Of a stretch of 64,000 nt of DNA, positions 53,481 through 64,000 are shown one piece after another. This stretch comes from Harmothoe impar (taxonomy: Eukaryota; Annelida; Polychaeta; Phyllodocida; Polynoidae). A model generated the notes under the pieces. The model made no database searches and was not told where the DNA came from. It saw nothing but the letters and a program-made list of their open reading frames with translations. The position numbers and the translations under genes are program-made. The stretch is from the NCBI GenBank assembly GCA_947462335.1, contig OX381707.1, forward strand, positions 67,350,816 to 67,414,815, written 5' to 3'. Position 1 is the stretch's first letter; each line of letters opens with the position of its first letter.

Positions 53481-54347
53481 TAGCCGACCTTTGTTGGTGC
53501 TGTCTGTGAGCTCTAACACTACATACTGCTAAGTCTTAACCTAAGCCGATCTACCCGACCCACAGGAGGACTAGCTAGGGGAGCTGTGCAGGAGTGTGTA
53601 TTGCGTGTTAGCTACTGGAGGACAGGATCAGGATCCCCCTCAGCACGTTGCCACGTCTGTCTGCCTGCAGCGTGTTGTACGACTAAGGGGAGCGCCGGTC
53701 ATCAGCACAGCCAGTGCTGGGGAGCAGGAGGATAGGAGGGACACTGAGGCGTCCCCCACAGGAGCAGACCTACACAGACTGTATGTGTGCCACCATGGAG
53801 TCGTAGATCCATGTATTACAGCTGTTGTCAACGACCATGGTGACCTTCACACCACCCGTCAGCCACTGTTATATCAGAGGTACACCTAGCACTGACAAGG
53901 TACTGTCACTCATCACCAACACAGCAGCTACAACTACAGGGACTGGGTGTAACACAAGGACCTTGGAGCGGTCCCCGGACACAGGTAGGTTGGCGAGTCT
54001 AGGTCACGCCACTGTTAGCTACGTCGTCCCCAGTCAGAAATCCAGTCCACGCATCCACTGGGGTCACCAGCGTGTACAGGCCCGCCTGGGGTAGGGGGAG
54101 GAGGGCGGGGGCTGAAGCGTCTACGTGTGTGCTATTTGTGACATGGTAGGGGCTACAGGCCTAGTTACTAGTGCCCCCAAGTAGGCAGGGTAGTAGGCAC
54201 CTGGGCATACAAACAATATGCTAGAGGATCCTACAGTGAATCTTGCTGGTCAGGGATGCTTCCGTATGGCATCATCCCCAGTGCCACAACCAGGCGATTC
54301 TCAGGCGCAATCTAGAAGCCACCGCGGAAGCCACTTGAAAGGCCAAG

Positions 54348-54373
54348 GCAGCAGCAGCAGCAGCAGCAGCAGC
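54348..54373. repeat. (GCA)n microsatellite
   Basis: About nine GCA/AGC units followed by ggcagg. Two GAAGCCAC words lie just upstream (54315 and 54327, 12 bp apart). Confidence 0.95.
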
Positions 54374-56689
54374 GGCAGGGGAGACCACGCTGCTGGTAGC
54401 AGGCTCAGACCAATGCTGCCAGGTTGTGGTACTGTGTGGTAGGGGGCTGGGTCCATGCCTGTATATTATCATACAGAGACATGTGAGCTAGCAGAGTGCA
54501 GTTAGACTTACTTACTAGCAGGGGCTGCCAGCCCACCCCAGCCAGGCCAGCTGCGGCCTCATACACTGAAAGCAGCCTCGCCACCCCCAGCCCCCACCTC
54601 CAGCACCCCCCCTACTCCTGCCCCACCTCCTCATCTCCCAGGCCGGCCCTGGGATCGCAATACCATGATGGTTAGCCAGATGCCATGCATGCCTCATCCC
54701 CATCTACTACATTGCTTTTTGTCTAGCCCTGCACGATGAAAGAATAAACCAAAATGATAAACTACCAGTGTGAAGTCGGGAGACTTTTATACCTGTGCAT
54801 GATAAAAAAAAACTGAGTAAATTCTTGGCCAAGGCCGCCAAGGGTATAAGGGGGTGTGTGAGCAGAGTAAATATGTCAGTGCACTAGGCCCACTAGGTAG
54901 GCTGCCTCAGTGCCTGGACTGGGGGAGGAATGAGTCCGGACATGAAGCTATACCTACCATGGGAAGGAATGCTGGGGTAAGACCAGCAGGGTCAGGGTCT
55001 GCAAGTATTAGAGCTCAACTCTGTCCTAGAGACACGGTGTGTATCTATGTTTGCAATTGTGGAATAGCCATCAGGGATGGAGTAAAGTGAAGGGTTATTA
55101 TGATGGGACCAATGTTTAATATCCATGTGTCCATGAAAATTAATAAATGCAATGTTTTTTAATGAGAACACATAGTGTATAGTACTAGACGAGACACCAT
55201 GCGTCACCATATCCCCCGATAGTGGCCGGCCTGGTCTGGGCACCCACCGTCAGGCATCGACCCTGCAGCATGCAGCACTAGGAGGACGGCCACCCCCGCC
55301 TCCTCCTGCACCCCCCCCCCCCCCCCCACCTCCAGCTGCTGATCCAACTCTCCCAGTGCTGGCAGCAGTAGGCACCACACAGCACTACTTTTAGAGACGA
55401 TCGATTTGCGGGGGCGTTCGAGAAGCATGTGTATGGGTAACGACTACATGGGGATTGTCACCTTGTGGTGCTTTATGTGCTGAGTTTACCGTGTGATGTT
55501 CTCCCAACAGCTGTGAGGGGGGGGGGGGGGGTGAGGATTCTCCTACACTTAACTAGTAACAGCTGTGCTGGTCGTGTTGGGTGGGGTTCCCTTTACAGGC
55601 TCTCATAGGCAAAGGGTCACCATGTGACTCGTTTATGGACCTTTGAGTTTTACCAATATGCATGAAATATTTCATTTCACATGAGCCTGGTGCATACATC
55701 AGTTGCAAGAAATCAGATTATTCATTTAATATTATCTGAAGTCAGTAACCTTTCTAATGCATATGAGAGATTTTGCTAGTTGGTATTTAACAAGTTCTTG
55801 GGCAGCATCAGCCATAGCCGATGGGCATGAGACTTGAGTTGGGTGAATAACTGTACAGGGGTGAGCTGAGCAGGCAACGTGGTGAGTTCAGCGAGTACAC
55901 GGGGATCCAAGGTCAGGAGGTGTGCCCCTGGCTAACTGTAGCCAACTGGGCACTGGGCCCACCCCCCTGACCCCACCCCCACCCAGGGGCACCTCAGCCC
56001 ACTCAGGGCCGTGGGATGCTGACCAGACCCGACCCTGCTCCACGTCAAGTTGGTTTTACAAGACGCCATCCACCATAAAGCCCTGCTGCATCGTATTAGG
56101 AGTAAAGCGATCCCTTCTATAGTTAACGAACCGGGAACTGGGAACGTTGACGTCTAGAAATGAGACAGTTCACTTCTCATGAACTAGCTGGGCTCGCTGC
56201 ATTTTGCAGATGCAATATGCAATTCATTATGCTAGTAGATCTAGACTTGTTGCTTGTAAATATGTTGATCAAGAGGCTTGCATACGTGTAGATACAATTA
56301 GATGCATGTGTGGAAATGTGTGGTAAAACCTGTTTGGACACCCCCCCCCCCCCTTCAGTCAAGTGCACACATCTGTACAGAACGTCAGAAGCCCTGATGC
56401 TAACCCCCCCCCCCCCCTTCCCCCATCATATCCTGCTTCAGCAGCAGCAGCTATACAACTGGGGTCAGTAGTAAGTAGGCCAGACGGTACACCCTGCCCG
56501 CCCGCGCCTCCCCCACCGTCATCACTCCTCCCTCCACATCCCTCTCCTCCTCCCCCAGCCTCCTCCCCATCACATGTATAAATATACGCCTCTACACCCG
56601 ACATGGACGTCACTAGGACATCACGTGTGTTGGGGCTACCTACTAGTAGAATATGTACAGTTATAGGGGTCTACTATGATATATTGAGA

Positions 56690-56835
56690 TACACATGCAT
56701 ACAGAGGGAGGAATTATTCAAGCCAATGGCAATGCATATGCCTGCCATATGCTTACATTGTACATGTATGATGAATATGCCTGCCACATACATTGTACAT
56801 GTACACATGCATATGCCTGCCATATGTATGCAGTT
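56690..56835. repeat. Short degenerate tandem repeat, about three copies
   Basis: The words atatgcctgccatatg or atatgcctgccacata followed by cattgtacatgta recur at about 56737, 56776 and 56811. The copies are uneven in length (about 35-45 bp). Confidence 0.7.
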
Positions 56836-58931
56836 AGAAACCTGCCATTATTGTACAGTGAGCAGGACTATTACGACTAACCAAAGACCTCCCCCTGTAT
56901 CAGTATTGTTGTGCAAACATTTTGTTTGACATTCATTCAAAAGAAAAGAAATAATAATACAAAATAAATATGTAAAAACATGTGGATATTAGACGATACC
57001 ACAGAAGTCCGATGTCCCAGTGATAAGGCCCTGCTAACAGTGTAATGTGGCCTTTGTTATCCCAGGGTATTAGATGATAACTGAAGGTGTACTAGATGAG
57101 ATTATCCGGATATTATACAACTCATCTAAATCCTTACATTAGTACATCTGTTATTAGCATTAGGTCTTTTCCTATGTAGGTCAGTACCATAAGTGCTTCA
57201 GTGTTGACCCTTAATTTACAGACCATTGTGAAAACAATGATTAATACCAAATAAATAGGTCCCCCCCCCACCTGCCCACAGGTTGTAGACCCCTTATCAG
57301 GACAGAGGGCTGAGATAAGGAGCTATTACACAGCCTGTTATCTGTGTTGTTTGCCATGTCACATGTGGCCGAGACAAGGGTCAGGTGGTGTGATTGGGCG
57401 CTGATAGGGTCATGTTATCTACTCTAATCAGACTCAGGTGAGGGGCACCTCCCCCTGCCCTCATACCTACCGTACAGCACGTATAACCCGCACCTAGACT
57501 TTGTATAACCATTGTATAACCCACACCTGGGGTATGAAAACTGCTATTTTAGTATTGCAGTACACGTTCAATACCCTCGTGTAACCTATATATGGATGTT
57601 TGGTATCGAATTAAGCTAATGATTGGAGGAAGTTACGGTAGCACTGGTCCCCTGCACCGACTAACATAAAAAGACTCACAACCCACAAACACGACAAGGT
57701 GGACCAGTTTTGGTTAATCACTCCTACTATGCACCTCATTCCCCCCAATAACGTTTACAAATGCACTGCCAAGACTATCAGCTCAGCAGTTGCCAGTGGT
57801 AATGTAATAAAATATATGGGACATCCTGTGGTATGTGGATGGAGACAGTGTACATTGTATAAGGATACAACGGGTGGGAACTTGTTCCTCGGACCAGCAT
57901 GTGCAGGCTGACACTAGCAGTTCTTGTGAGATCTTGGCTCTGTCCACGGAATGCAACTTGTTCCTGGCATATCATGGTGTGTGTGTATGTGAGTGGTACC
58001 AAGCTAAATCTCACGTGATATTCCGAGGACAGAACTACCATGGCCGCGCACAGGGAGCCACCAGAAGTATCCTTATATAGGAGCTGTGACCCCGCACCTG
58101 CAGCCAGGGGGAGGCAGGTGTTACCAGCACAAGTCCCTTAACAGTGTACACACCTTCTTATACCACCTGCAGGTGTGTCATGTCTCCTATGGCTGTCACA
58201 TACCTACCCCATACCTGGGATAACTTGTGGGTTTGCAGCCCTGTTCGGGACCACTGGACACAAGCTTCAATCATTTTCAACGTCAGTGAACCGCTGGATA
58301 ACCGTTAACTTAGGGCCACATGGTGGTCCATTCTTAGCAATCTTTAGATTTCTGGAAGGTTCGTCGGTATTACATACTAGTGTGTACAGTTTCGATCTAC
58401 AAGAGGATATCTGCTTTTGTGGTATTATGCGTGGGCCCTGTTCAGAAATAGTCACAGGATGATGTGTATATTTCAGGCAACGTCAACCAAGTGTGACGGA
58501 AGCCTTTGTATATGTCCTGTAAGAGGCCAGAATTAAAGAAGGCCGAGGGTAGAGGGATAGAAGGGGCAGGGAGGATGACAAAGGGCACCAAAGTTAGGGA
58601 TGTGGTGGGTGCATGTCCACCTCTTACCATTCAATGGTGAGCTGGGAATAGCACTAGGTTACTATGGGAAATTGGGATTCAATTGGTTTTGTTTGGTTGA
58701 ATTAAATGATGTTGTAGTACTACAGCTTCCGTAGTTTATGTCTGGAATACACATGTGTATCGGTTTTTACTGTACCCATGGTGCAATATGACTTCAAATT
58801 TTACATATTGCTTATAAATGCTGTTTTATCCTCTTGTACAGCCATTTGTTGCTTGTATGTAAGCACAGAAGTATCTTCTCCAACTTTCGAAAATATTGTT
58901 GCAAAATTGTTTTCTTTTATATTTTTCACAG

Positions 58932-59142
58932 AGAGCGGAAACATAGAGAAGAGGCAGAGAGAGAAAGGAAGCGAGAAGAAGCTGAACGATTAGAAAGAGA
59001 ACGGGTAGAGAAGGTGAGAAAAGAGCAGGAGCGGTTAAAACAAGAAAGGTCCGAGCGGGGACATATATTGAAGGATTCCGCCCAGGCCAAGGCAGCAGTT
59101 GACCAACACTTCACAGCATCGCTTCGACTTGCAAGTCAAAAG
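58932..59142 (+). CDS. Arg/Glu-rich exon ending in a Tondu-like VDQHFTASL motif
   Basis: This 211-bp exon starts after tatttttcacag and ends at caaaag/gtgaga. Joined to 48749 it continues the Arg/Glu helix without a break (LLER then ERKHREEAERERKREE), which strongly supports the splice. The charged helix gives way to ERGHILKDSAQAKAAVDQHF and then TASLRLASQK. The segment VDQHFTASL (59098-59124) fits the V-x-x-H-F-x-x-x-L core of the Tondu (TDU) motif through which Vestigial-like proteins bind TEAD factors, but lacks the usual following Gly. It could equally be a family-specific helix. The exon ends on a whole codon (phase 0). Confidence 0.88.
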
Positions 59143-61857
59143 GTGAGACACTTACCATTATCTCATGTTTAAAATCAAATGGTTAGGTTTTGAGCTTTCA
59201 GGTTATGGCTGCAAAAGAGAATACCTCAACTACCAATTGGCCAAACTAGATCGTGCAAAGCAAATAATTCCATTTTTGCGATTTTTAGAAAATGGGAGGA
59301 AATTAGAGGTGAAACTGTTCAAAATTTAAAGTTACCAGATGCCAACTCAAAAAGGATCAGTTATAAATCAGTACCTCTTGGACTTACAACCCAAAGGAGA
59401 ACATCAGCTCAGGTTGTTTTTTTTAAATCAACTTTAAAGTGAAATATTATAACCCAATTTGGAGGTTAGTTTCCCATTCACATGAACAGCAAGGTGCATG
59501 CAGCCGGAAGCAATGAGTCAGCCTCTTAAGCCTTGCTAGCTCCAGGGTGTGGGGGACAGACCTGGCCACAGTTGGGGCATGGTGGTAGGAGGAGGGGAGC
59601 CACAGCTTACTGTTCCACCACCTATCAGGATTTGAACTTGGCATGGAACCAAGAGACTCAGATTACAGGTAGCATGGGGGAACAAAGGCATGGTGCCTAA
59701 GGCCCAGGCCCCTGTATAGTCATTATGTGGTGGTAGAATTGGGCTTTGACCCCATGCACAGACCGGGGTGTTGTAGCCATGGGGCCCTGTGAGTCAGAGT
59801 GTCAGTGGTGGTATTGTTAATGGTATTGTATGTCAATGTCTAGTCAGACCTCAGGGATCACCTACAGGAGGAGGTCAGGTGCGGGTCACACAGTGACAGG
59901 ACAGTGATGGGCTCTGGTCGGTGTAATTATCACACAGTGTTGAGGCTCATTGGTGATATAAACTAGCCACAGACCAGGGTTTGATTACAAAATGGCTGGT
60001 AGTGCTTTCCTGGTAGTCTATACTTAAAATTGCCACTGCCATTGAAATGACTGCCTGATATTGTTCAGCGTTATAGCAGAATGTAATATGAGTGACTGTC
60101 ATGGTGATCTTAAAGTCACATTATATACATGTACTATAATATAGTCTGCTCTTCAAATTAATTTGGCAGGCAGGGTTACATCCTGTTATCATAACCAAAT
60201 ATAGGAAGTCTGGCAGCAAAACATCTACAAACTGTATACCTGCCCAACGTGAAGGCAGGAAGACGGGGGTTTTATACATCATGTTTGGCAGGCCTGGCCA
60301 CTGTTAGAAACAACAGGTGAACTAAGGAGTGAGCTGCTGGTGGCCCTACAGGCTACACAGATATGGCGTGGATGACAGCTGTAGCTAAATATGGAAGACG
60401 TGCCTTGGAGGAGCAGGAAGGAAGGTGGCAGAGCCATAAGAGCTGGCCTTCCTCCTTCTCCTGCTGCTGCTGATGCTGCTGCTTCTGACCAGCAACAAGC
60501 AGCACCAGTATCAGCTGTGGCTTTTAGGCTACACTGCTCTATTAGTACCAACCACGTGGCGCTTTAAGGCATCGGTGTGTTCCAACAGTGCACGGCCTAG
60601 TCCATGTCCCTGTGGTGTATTCGGTCTAAACCGAGTAAACCCATGGTTGTAGGAAGGGGGTGGGGGAGTCTAGTCACGGTAAATATTCAAAAAAGAGGAG
60701 AGTGTCTGGTCTGTGATAAAAGGTAGAATGGGATTGGTGGAAAGGTTTCCTACCATTTCAGATGTATTTCATTCACATGCAGAGGAATTTCATTCACATG
60801 CAGAGGAATTTCTGGAGTGGGGACTCCAGAGCATGTTAATTTATGTCCGACACTGGGTAGGGAGTGACTAAGACTTGGTGATGGACCAATGTCGTGTTTG
60901 TCCAGGGGTGGGGGGGGGGGGGGGCTACTCATCCCTATATTCCCTCCTTATAACTGTGGAGAGGCCTCATTCTGCAGCCCCACCCTTCCAGCTGCCGCCT
61001 CAGAAACATGCTGTGTCAGCTTTTATATGTCCAACAAACATCCCCACCGTCAACTGAGGTCTCCCAGCCCAAGTCCTGCTCAAGTCCTTGCCCATAAACG
61101 CAGAACCTCCTGTAATGAAAGCTAGGAAAGGCCGAGGGGACCGAATAGAAAGACTTAAGGGCAATGTATCTAATATCCAAAGTCTCTGTCCGGCCCAATA
61201 AACATCCAAACCAAGGATGCGGCATAATTCCCAATGCCAACTATGGCCCATCTCGTATACTAATCAGATGGGGTGCATTCATCTGCCCAACCCCTAGGTC
61301 GGTGACACTTGCTGTAGCATCTCTCTCACTATGCCCTGGGGCAACCCTAAATACATACACCTAAATACATACACCTCACTTGTCACCAGTGTCTTTGTGA
61401 CCCAACCTCTAATAAGAAAAAGTCTCCCTGTCCTGAAAATATTACAGACAGCAGATAATGCTGGGTCACGGATGGTGATCAGAGCAGATTTGTATTGTAA
61501 GTCCAGTAGTGACGTATTTTGACGTAACCACGTGACGTATCTGCTGACGTAATGCTAATGACCTGCTCGGATGGATATTCTGAGGAGGCTGCATAATGAT
61601 ACTCCCTCCTCCTCTTCCCCAGGTCTGTTGCCCTGTTGTTCCCTTTGTGTGCCTCTTACCCCAGCTATGCTGCCATCATCTGAAATTAAAATGAGTATTT
61701 CCATTGCATAATGAGTGCCTTGAGTCAGCATACCCCTCCCGACACCGTCCAACCTACTGCATTCATGGTGCAGCGGGGAAGGCAATATGATTATACACAG
61801 AACTAATTAACTAAGAGCAGGTAATAATACACCAAGGAATACTCATATTTGCTGCAG
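59143..61857 (+). other. Intron or downstream sequence after the third secure exon
   Basis: It begins with a good donor (gtgaga). It contains no exon that I can support. A CTG-rich stretch (60460-60510), a direct 22-bp duplication (tttcattcacatgcagagga repeated near 60765-60810), a poly-G run (60909-60924) and a 15-bp duplication (61345-61376) are visible. A strong acceptor-like cctcttccccag at 61610-61621 leads into a frame that soon stops. Confidence 0.5.
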
Positions 61858-61980
61858 AGAGTGCACCAGGAGTGTCAAGAGTGCACAGTCAGTGAGTGTT
61901 ACTGCCACAAACCGCCGCCCTCAGCACCGGCAGTAGTAGATCTGCCTCTCAATCAGTTGGAATCGATTGTCGAGACTGCG
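61858..61980 (+). CDS. Possible further exon (phase 0 to 0)
   Basis: After catatttgctgcag at 61857 the frame reads RVHQECQECTVSECYCHK and then PPPSAPAVVDLPLNQL, up to a possible donor actgcg/gtaggg at 61981. It is 123 bp, 41 whole codons, so it would follow the phase-0 end at 59142. The peptide has Cys-rich and Pro-rich parts but no motif I recognise. The acceptor has a modest pyrimidine tract and the donor is average, so this may be chance. Confidence 0.3.
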
Positions 61981-63781
61981 GTAGGGACAAAGGCACTGGT
62001 GATTGGCCTTGGTTACGTTGGGTGGGGTGAGGCAAGGGTGTGTGTGTGTGTGGATGGGAGGATACTCATGGAAGTGCAACGCCTGGGAATACTATAGAGG
62101 TTATAAATGGCCACACGCCTATTTCCCCAGTGACGCCCCACACCCACACCCACACCCACACCCCACCCCGAAGCCGTCTCCACGGCCTGGGGTGCCTCGG
62201 GAGAGCGATCAATAAGTGGTGGGGTTGTAGGGAGTGGGGTACAGGAGAGGGGGATTACCTCATGCCACCCCAGTCCACCCCCAGGGGACGCCAGTGAGTA
62301 TCAGCCCCCAGATTGGCTTCCACCCAAAACAGTCTGGGAAGCCAGCACCACTGTCCTAGGGCACTGTTTTGGAAGCCACTTCCATCAGAGGAAGCAAGGC
62401 TAGGAAACATGGGCCAAGTCAGATATCATGGGAAGCCACATCGTGAGGGATTCAATGTCTATTCTGGGAACTCACCTTAGCCTTAGGCTTGGCATAATTA
62501 AATAGAAACCATCTGTAAAGGAAACTGCTCGCTTCTACCCTGCAGAAAAGAGGTGCATCACTTAGATAGTGTATGTATACGTAAACAGAGTGGTTCTGCA
62601 TAAAAGAGTCTCGTCTCGTTGCATAAAAGATGCATCTTGGCTGAAGGCAATCTGGCAATGTTAAGTTGAGGCTGTTGTTGCTGATTTAAAGCCTCTTTAC
62701 CTTTACACAGGCCAGAAGCACGCTTCACTGTGACCCAGCTCAACTGCTAATGCACCTGTTCGTCAGGTGACCCCTCCCAACGAGTTAATCTTTCATGTAC
62801 GAATATTGTACAATATTGACACCACTTTTAGTAAAGCTTGAAGATTGAAAAATATCATTTAAAATAAAATGAGGCGTCATGCCATACATCAATAATGTAA
62901 ACTTAGTTTTACTCATTAGCTAGAGACTATACGGCTGTGACATTTACCTAGTATGTGTAAATAACTTGACATGGTGTGTGTGGTAATGGTGTGAGGTGGG
63001 TAGGTGTGTATAGGGCGGTGCCATACACACCATGTCCACTGGCACTGTACATAAAGCCAGGATTACCAACATGATAACCTGGGTGTGATATGATGGGTTA
63101 CATAACACATCCACGGCTAATATAACACGTCAACCACACGGTATAAGCCCCTTATGCTGTACCATAGTATGCAATGCATTGACACTACTAATATAATAAG
63201 TTTTAGAGCTTTGGGGATTCATTCATTGCTTACATATGTCCAAAATATAGCTGAAACAAGTAAAAAGTGGATGATCAAATCTCTGAGTTGAAGCTTAAGA
63301 TACAGCACTCTCACCAACAGAGCTTTTCCCGTCCAATCCCATGTATGCTAGCCTATATGGAAGCTGTTGCTGCATATTTGCTGCAGCTTTAGGTATAGAG
63401 TATGTCAGCTCGGTGTATGTAAGCTCTAGGGTTTGTGGCCGTGTGTGGGGGGTGGTGTGTGTGCTGCTCCAGGTGCTAACTGCGCACAAGGCTGTGTGTG
63501 TGGTGTGGTTGTGGGGGGGGGGGGGCAGGTGCTGGGCGTGGCTGCTGCTGCTGCCGTCACTGCCCACTGATGCTGCTGCCGCTGGTAACCGCCTGCCAGA
63601 CACTGCACATAGACAGGCGCGCCAGCTACAAGCCGCAGCAGCCGCTCCTGGCGTTGCCGTGGAGACGTCCAGATCAATATGGTCTCCTCCTCCTCCTGCT
63701 CCTCTAGAGGCCAGGCGCCTCCCACCCACCACCCACTCATCACACCACCCGTCCTGACGCTCCATGAGGCGTCAGCCGCGC

Positions 63782-63818
<37 letters not shown>

Positions 63819-64000
63819 AGTGGTGAGCTGCTCCCTGCAGGAGCTGTCTGCTGTAGCAGCTGAGGAGGAGCAGGAAGGCCACTCGTGTCTCCACTCGCTG
63901 CTAGTCACCGGCAGTCGTCTCCAGGTCCCCAGGACCCAGCTGTCTACTGCTGGCCATCACTACCTCAGCTCCCAGAGCAGCTCACAATGCAGACAGTGCC
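61981..64000. other. Unassigned 3' part of the window
   Basis: It contains a (CACACC)n run (about 62138-62165), two GAAGCCAC words (62372, 62432) and two GAGCWGCTC palindromes 150 bp apart (63825, 63975). From about 63600 it is GC-rich, and one + frame through the CTG tract stays open to the window edge, but no splice site or conserved peptide marks it as an exon. Confidence 0.4.
63784..63818. repeat. (GCT)n microsatellite
   Basis: About twelve uninterrupted GCT units. Translated it gives poly-Ala or poly-Leu in + frames and poly-Ala or poly-Ser on the minus strand; there is no evidence that any is expressed. Confidence 0.97.

Larger units (their letters stand above)
48750..58931 (+). other. 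10-kb intron between the second and third secure exons
   Basis: It is bounded by gtaagt at 48750 and by tatttttcacag ending at 58931, with matching phases (2/2). It contains a 143-bp MITE (52250-52392), CAG/CTG tracts, GC-rich low-complexity sequence around 52.5-54.4 kb, a short tandem repeat near 56.7 kb and five GAGCWGCTC palindromes. No internal exon can be supported. Confidence 0.8.

Noticed and set aside
61610..61700. Strong acceptor-like cctcttccccag leading into a possible exon
   Set aside because: All frames after it soon stop or lack a donor; the peptide is short and featureless.
63426..63908. Minus-strand 160-codon frame with a poly-Ala run
   Set aside because: The poly-Ala comes from the GCT microsatellite; + frames through it are equally open, and no splice sites or conserved residues favour either.

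Overview
This window looks like part of a bilaterian animal genome, most likely a marine invertebrate. It has long introns with GT/AG splice sites, a huge low-complexity nuclear-protein exon, many microsatellites, long G/C homopolymer runs and several small foldback or MITE-like transposons. There are no operons, no bacterial gene spacing and no RNA gene that I can recognise. I cannot name the species or phylum from sequence alone.

Only one protein-coding gene can be supported, on the + strand. Three exons join in a consistent reading frame: 12211-12454 (phase 0 to 1), 45590-48749 (phase 1 to 2) and 58932-59142 (phase 2 to 0). A fourth, weaker exon candidate at 61858-61980 is also phase-compatible. 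The three secure exons give 1205 codons. They encode a basic, Ser/Thr/Pro-rich protein with a conserved-looking module and a long Arg/Glu-rich probable coiled coil. It is probably a nuclear chromatin or transcription cofactor. It weakly resembles TNRC18/BAHCC1/winged-eye proteins, but this family call is uncertain. The 5' start and the 3' end of the gene were not found and may lie outside the window.

Layout: 1-12210 is non-coding, with a MITE fragment, degenerate repeats, a 742-bp foldback element (6362-7103), a diverged duplication and a 15-bp satellite. From 12455 to 45589 runs a 33-kb intron containing an 82-bp tandem array, a candidate regulatory block (about 20.6-29.5 kb), 13-bp and 33-bp minisatellites and four transposon-like elements. 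From 48750 to 58931 runs a 10-kb intron with a MITE, GC-rich low-complexity sequence and more regulatory-like motif clusters. From 59143 onward is a further intron and unassigned sequence.

The most unusual signal is a 9-bp palindrome, GAGCWGCTC. I found it 24 times by eye against about 0.5 expected by chance. It is concentrated in the introns, often in close pairs, and in three cases sits next to homeodomain-like TTAAT/AATTA sequence. A second word, GAAGCCAC, occurs 20 times against about 2 expected. Both may be lineage-specific regulatory motifs or traces of an unrecognised repeat.
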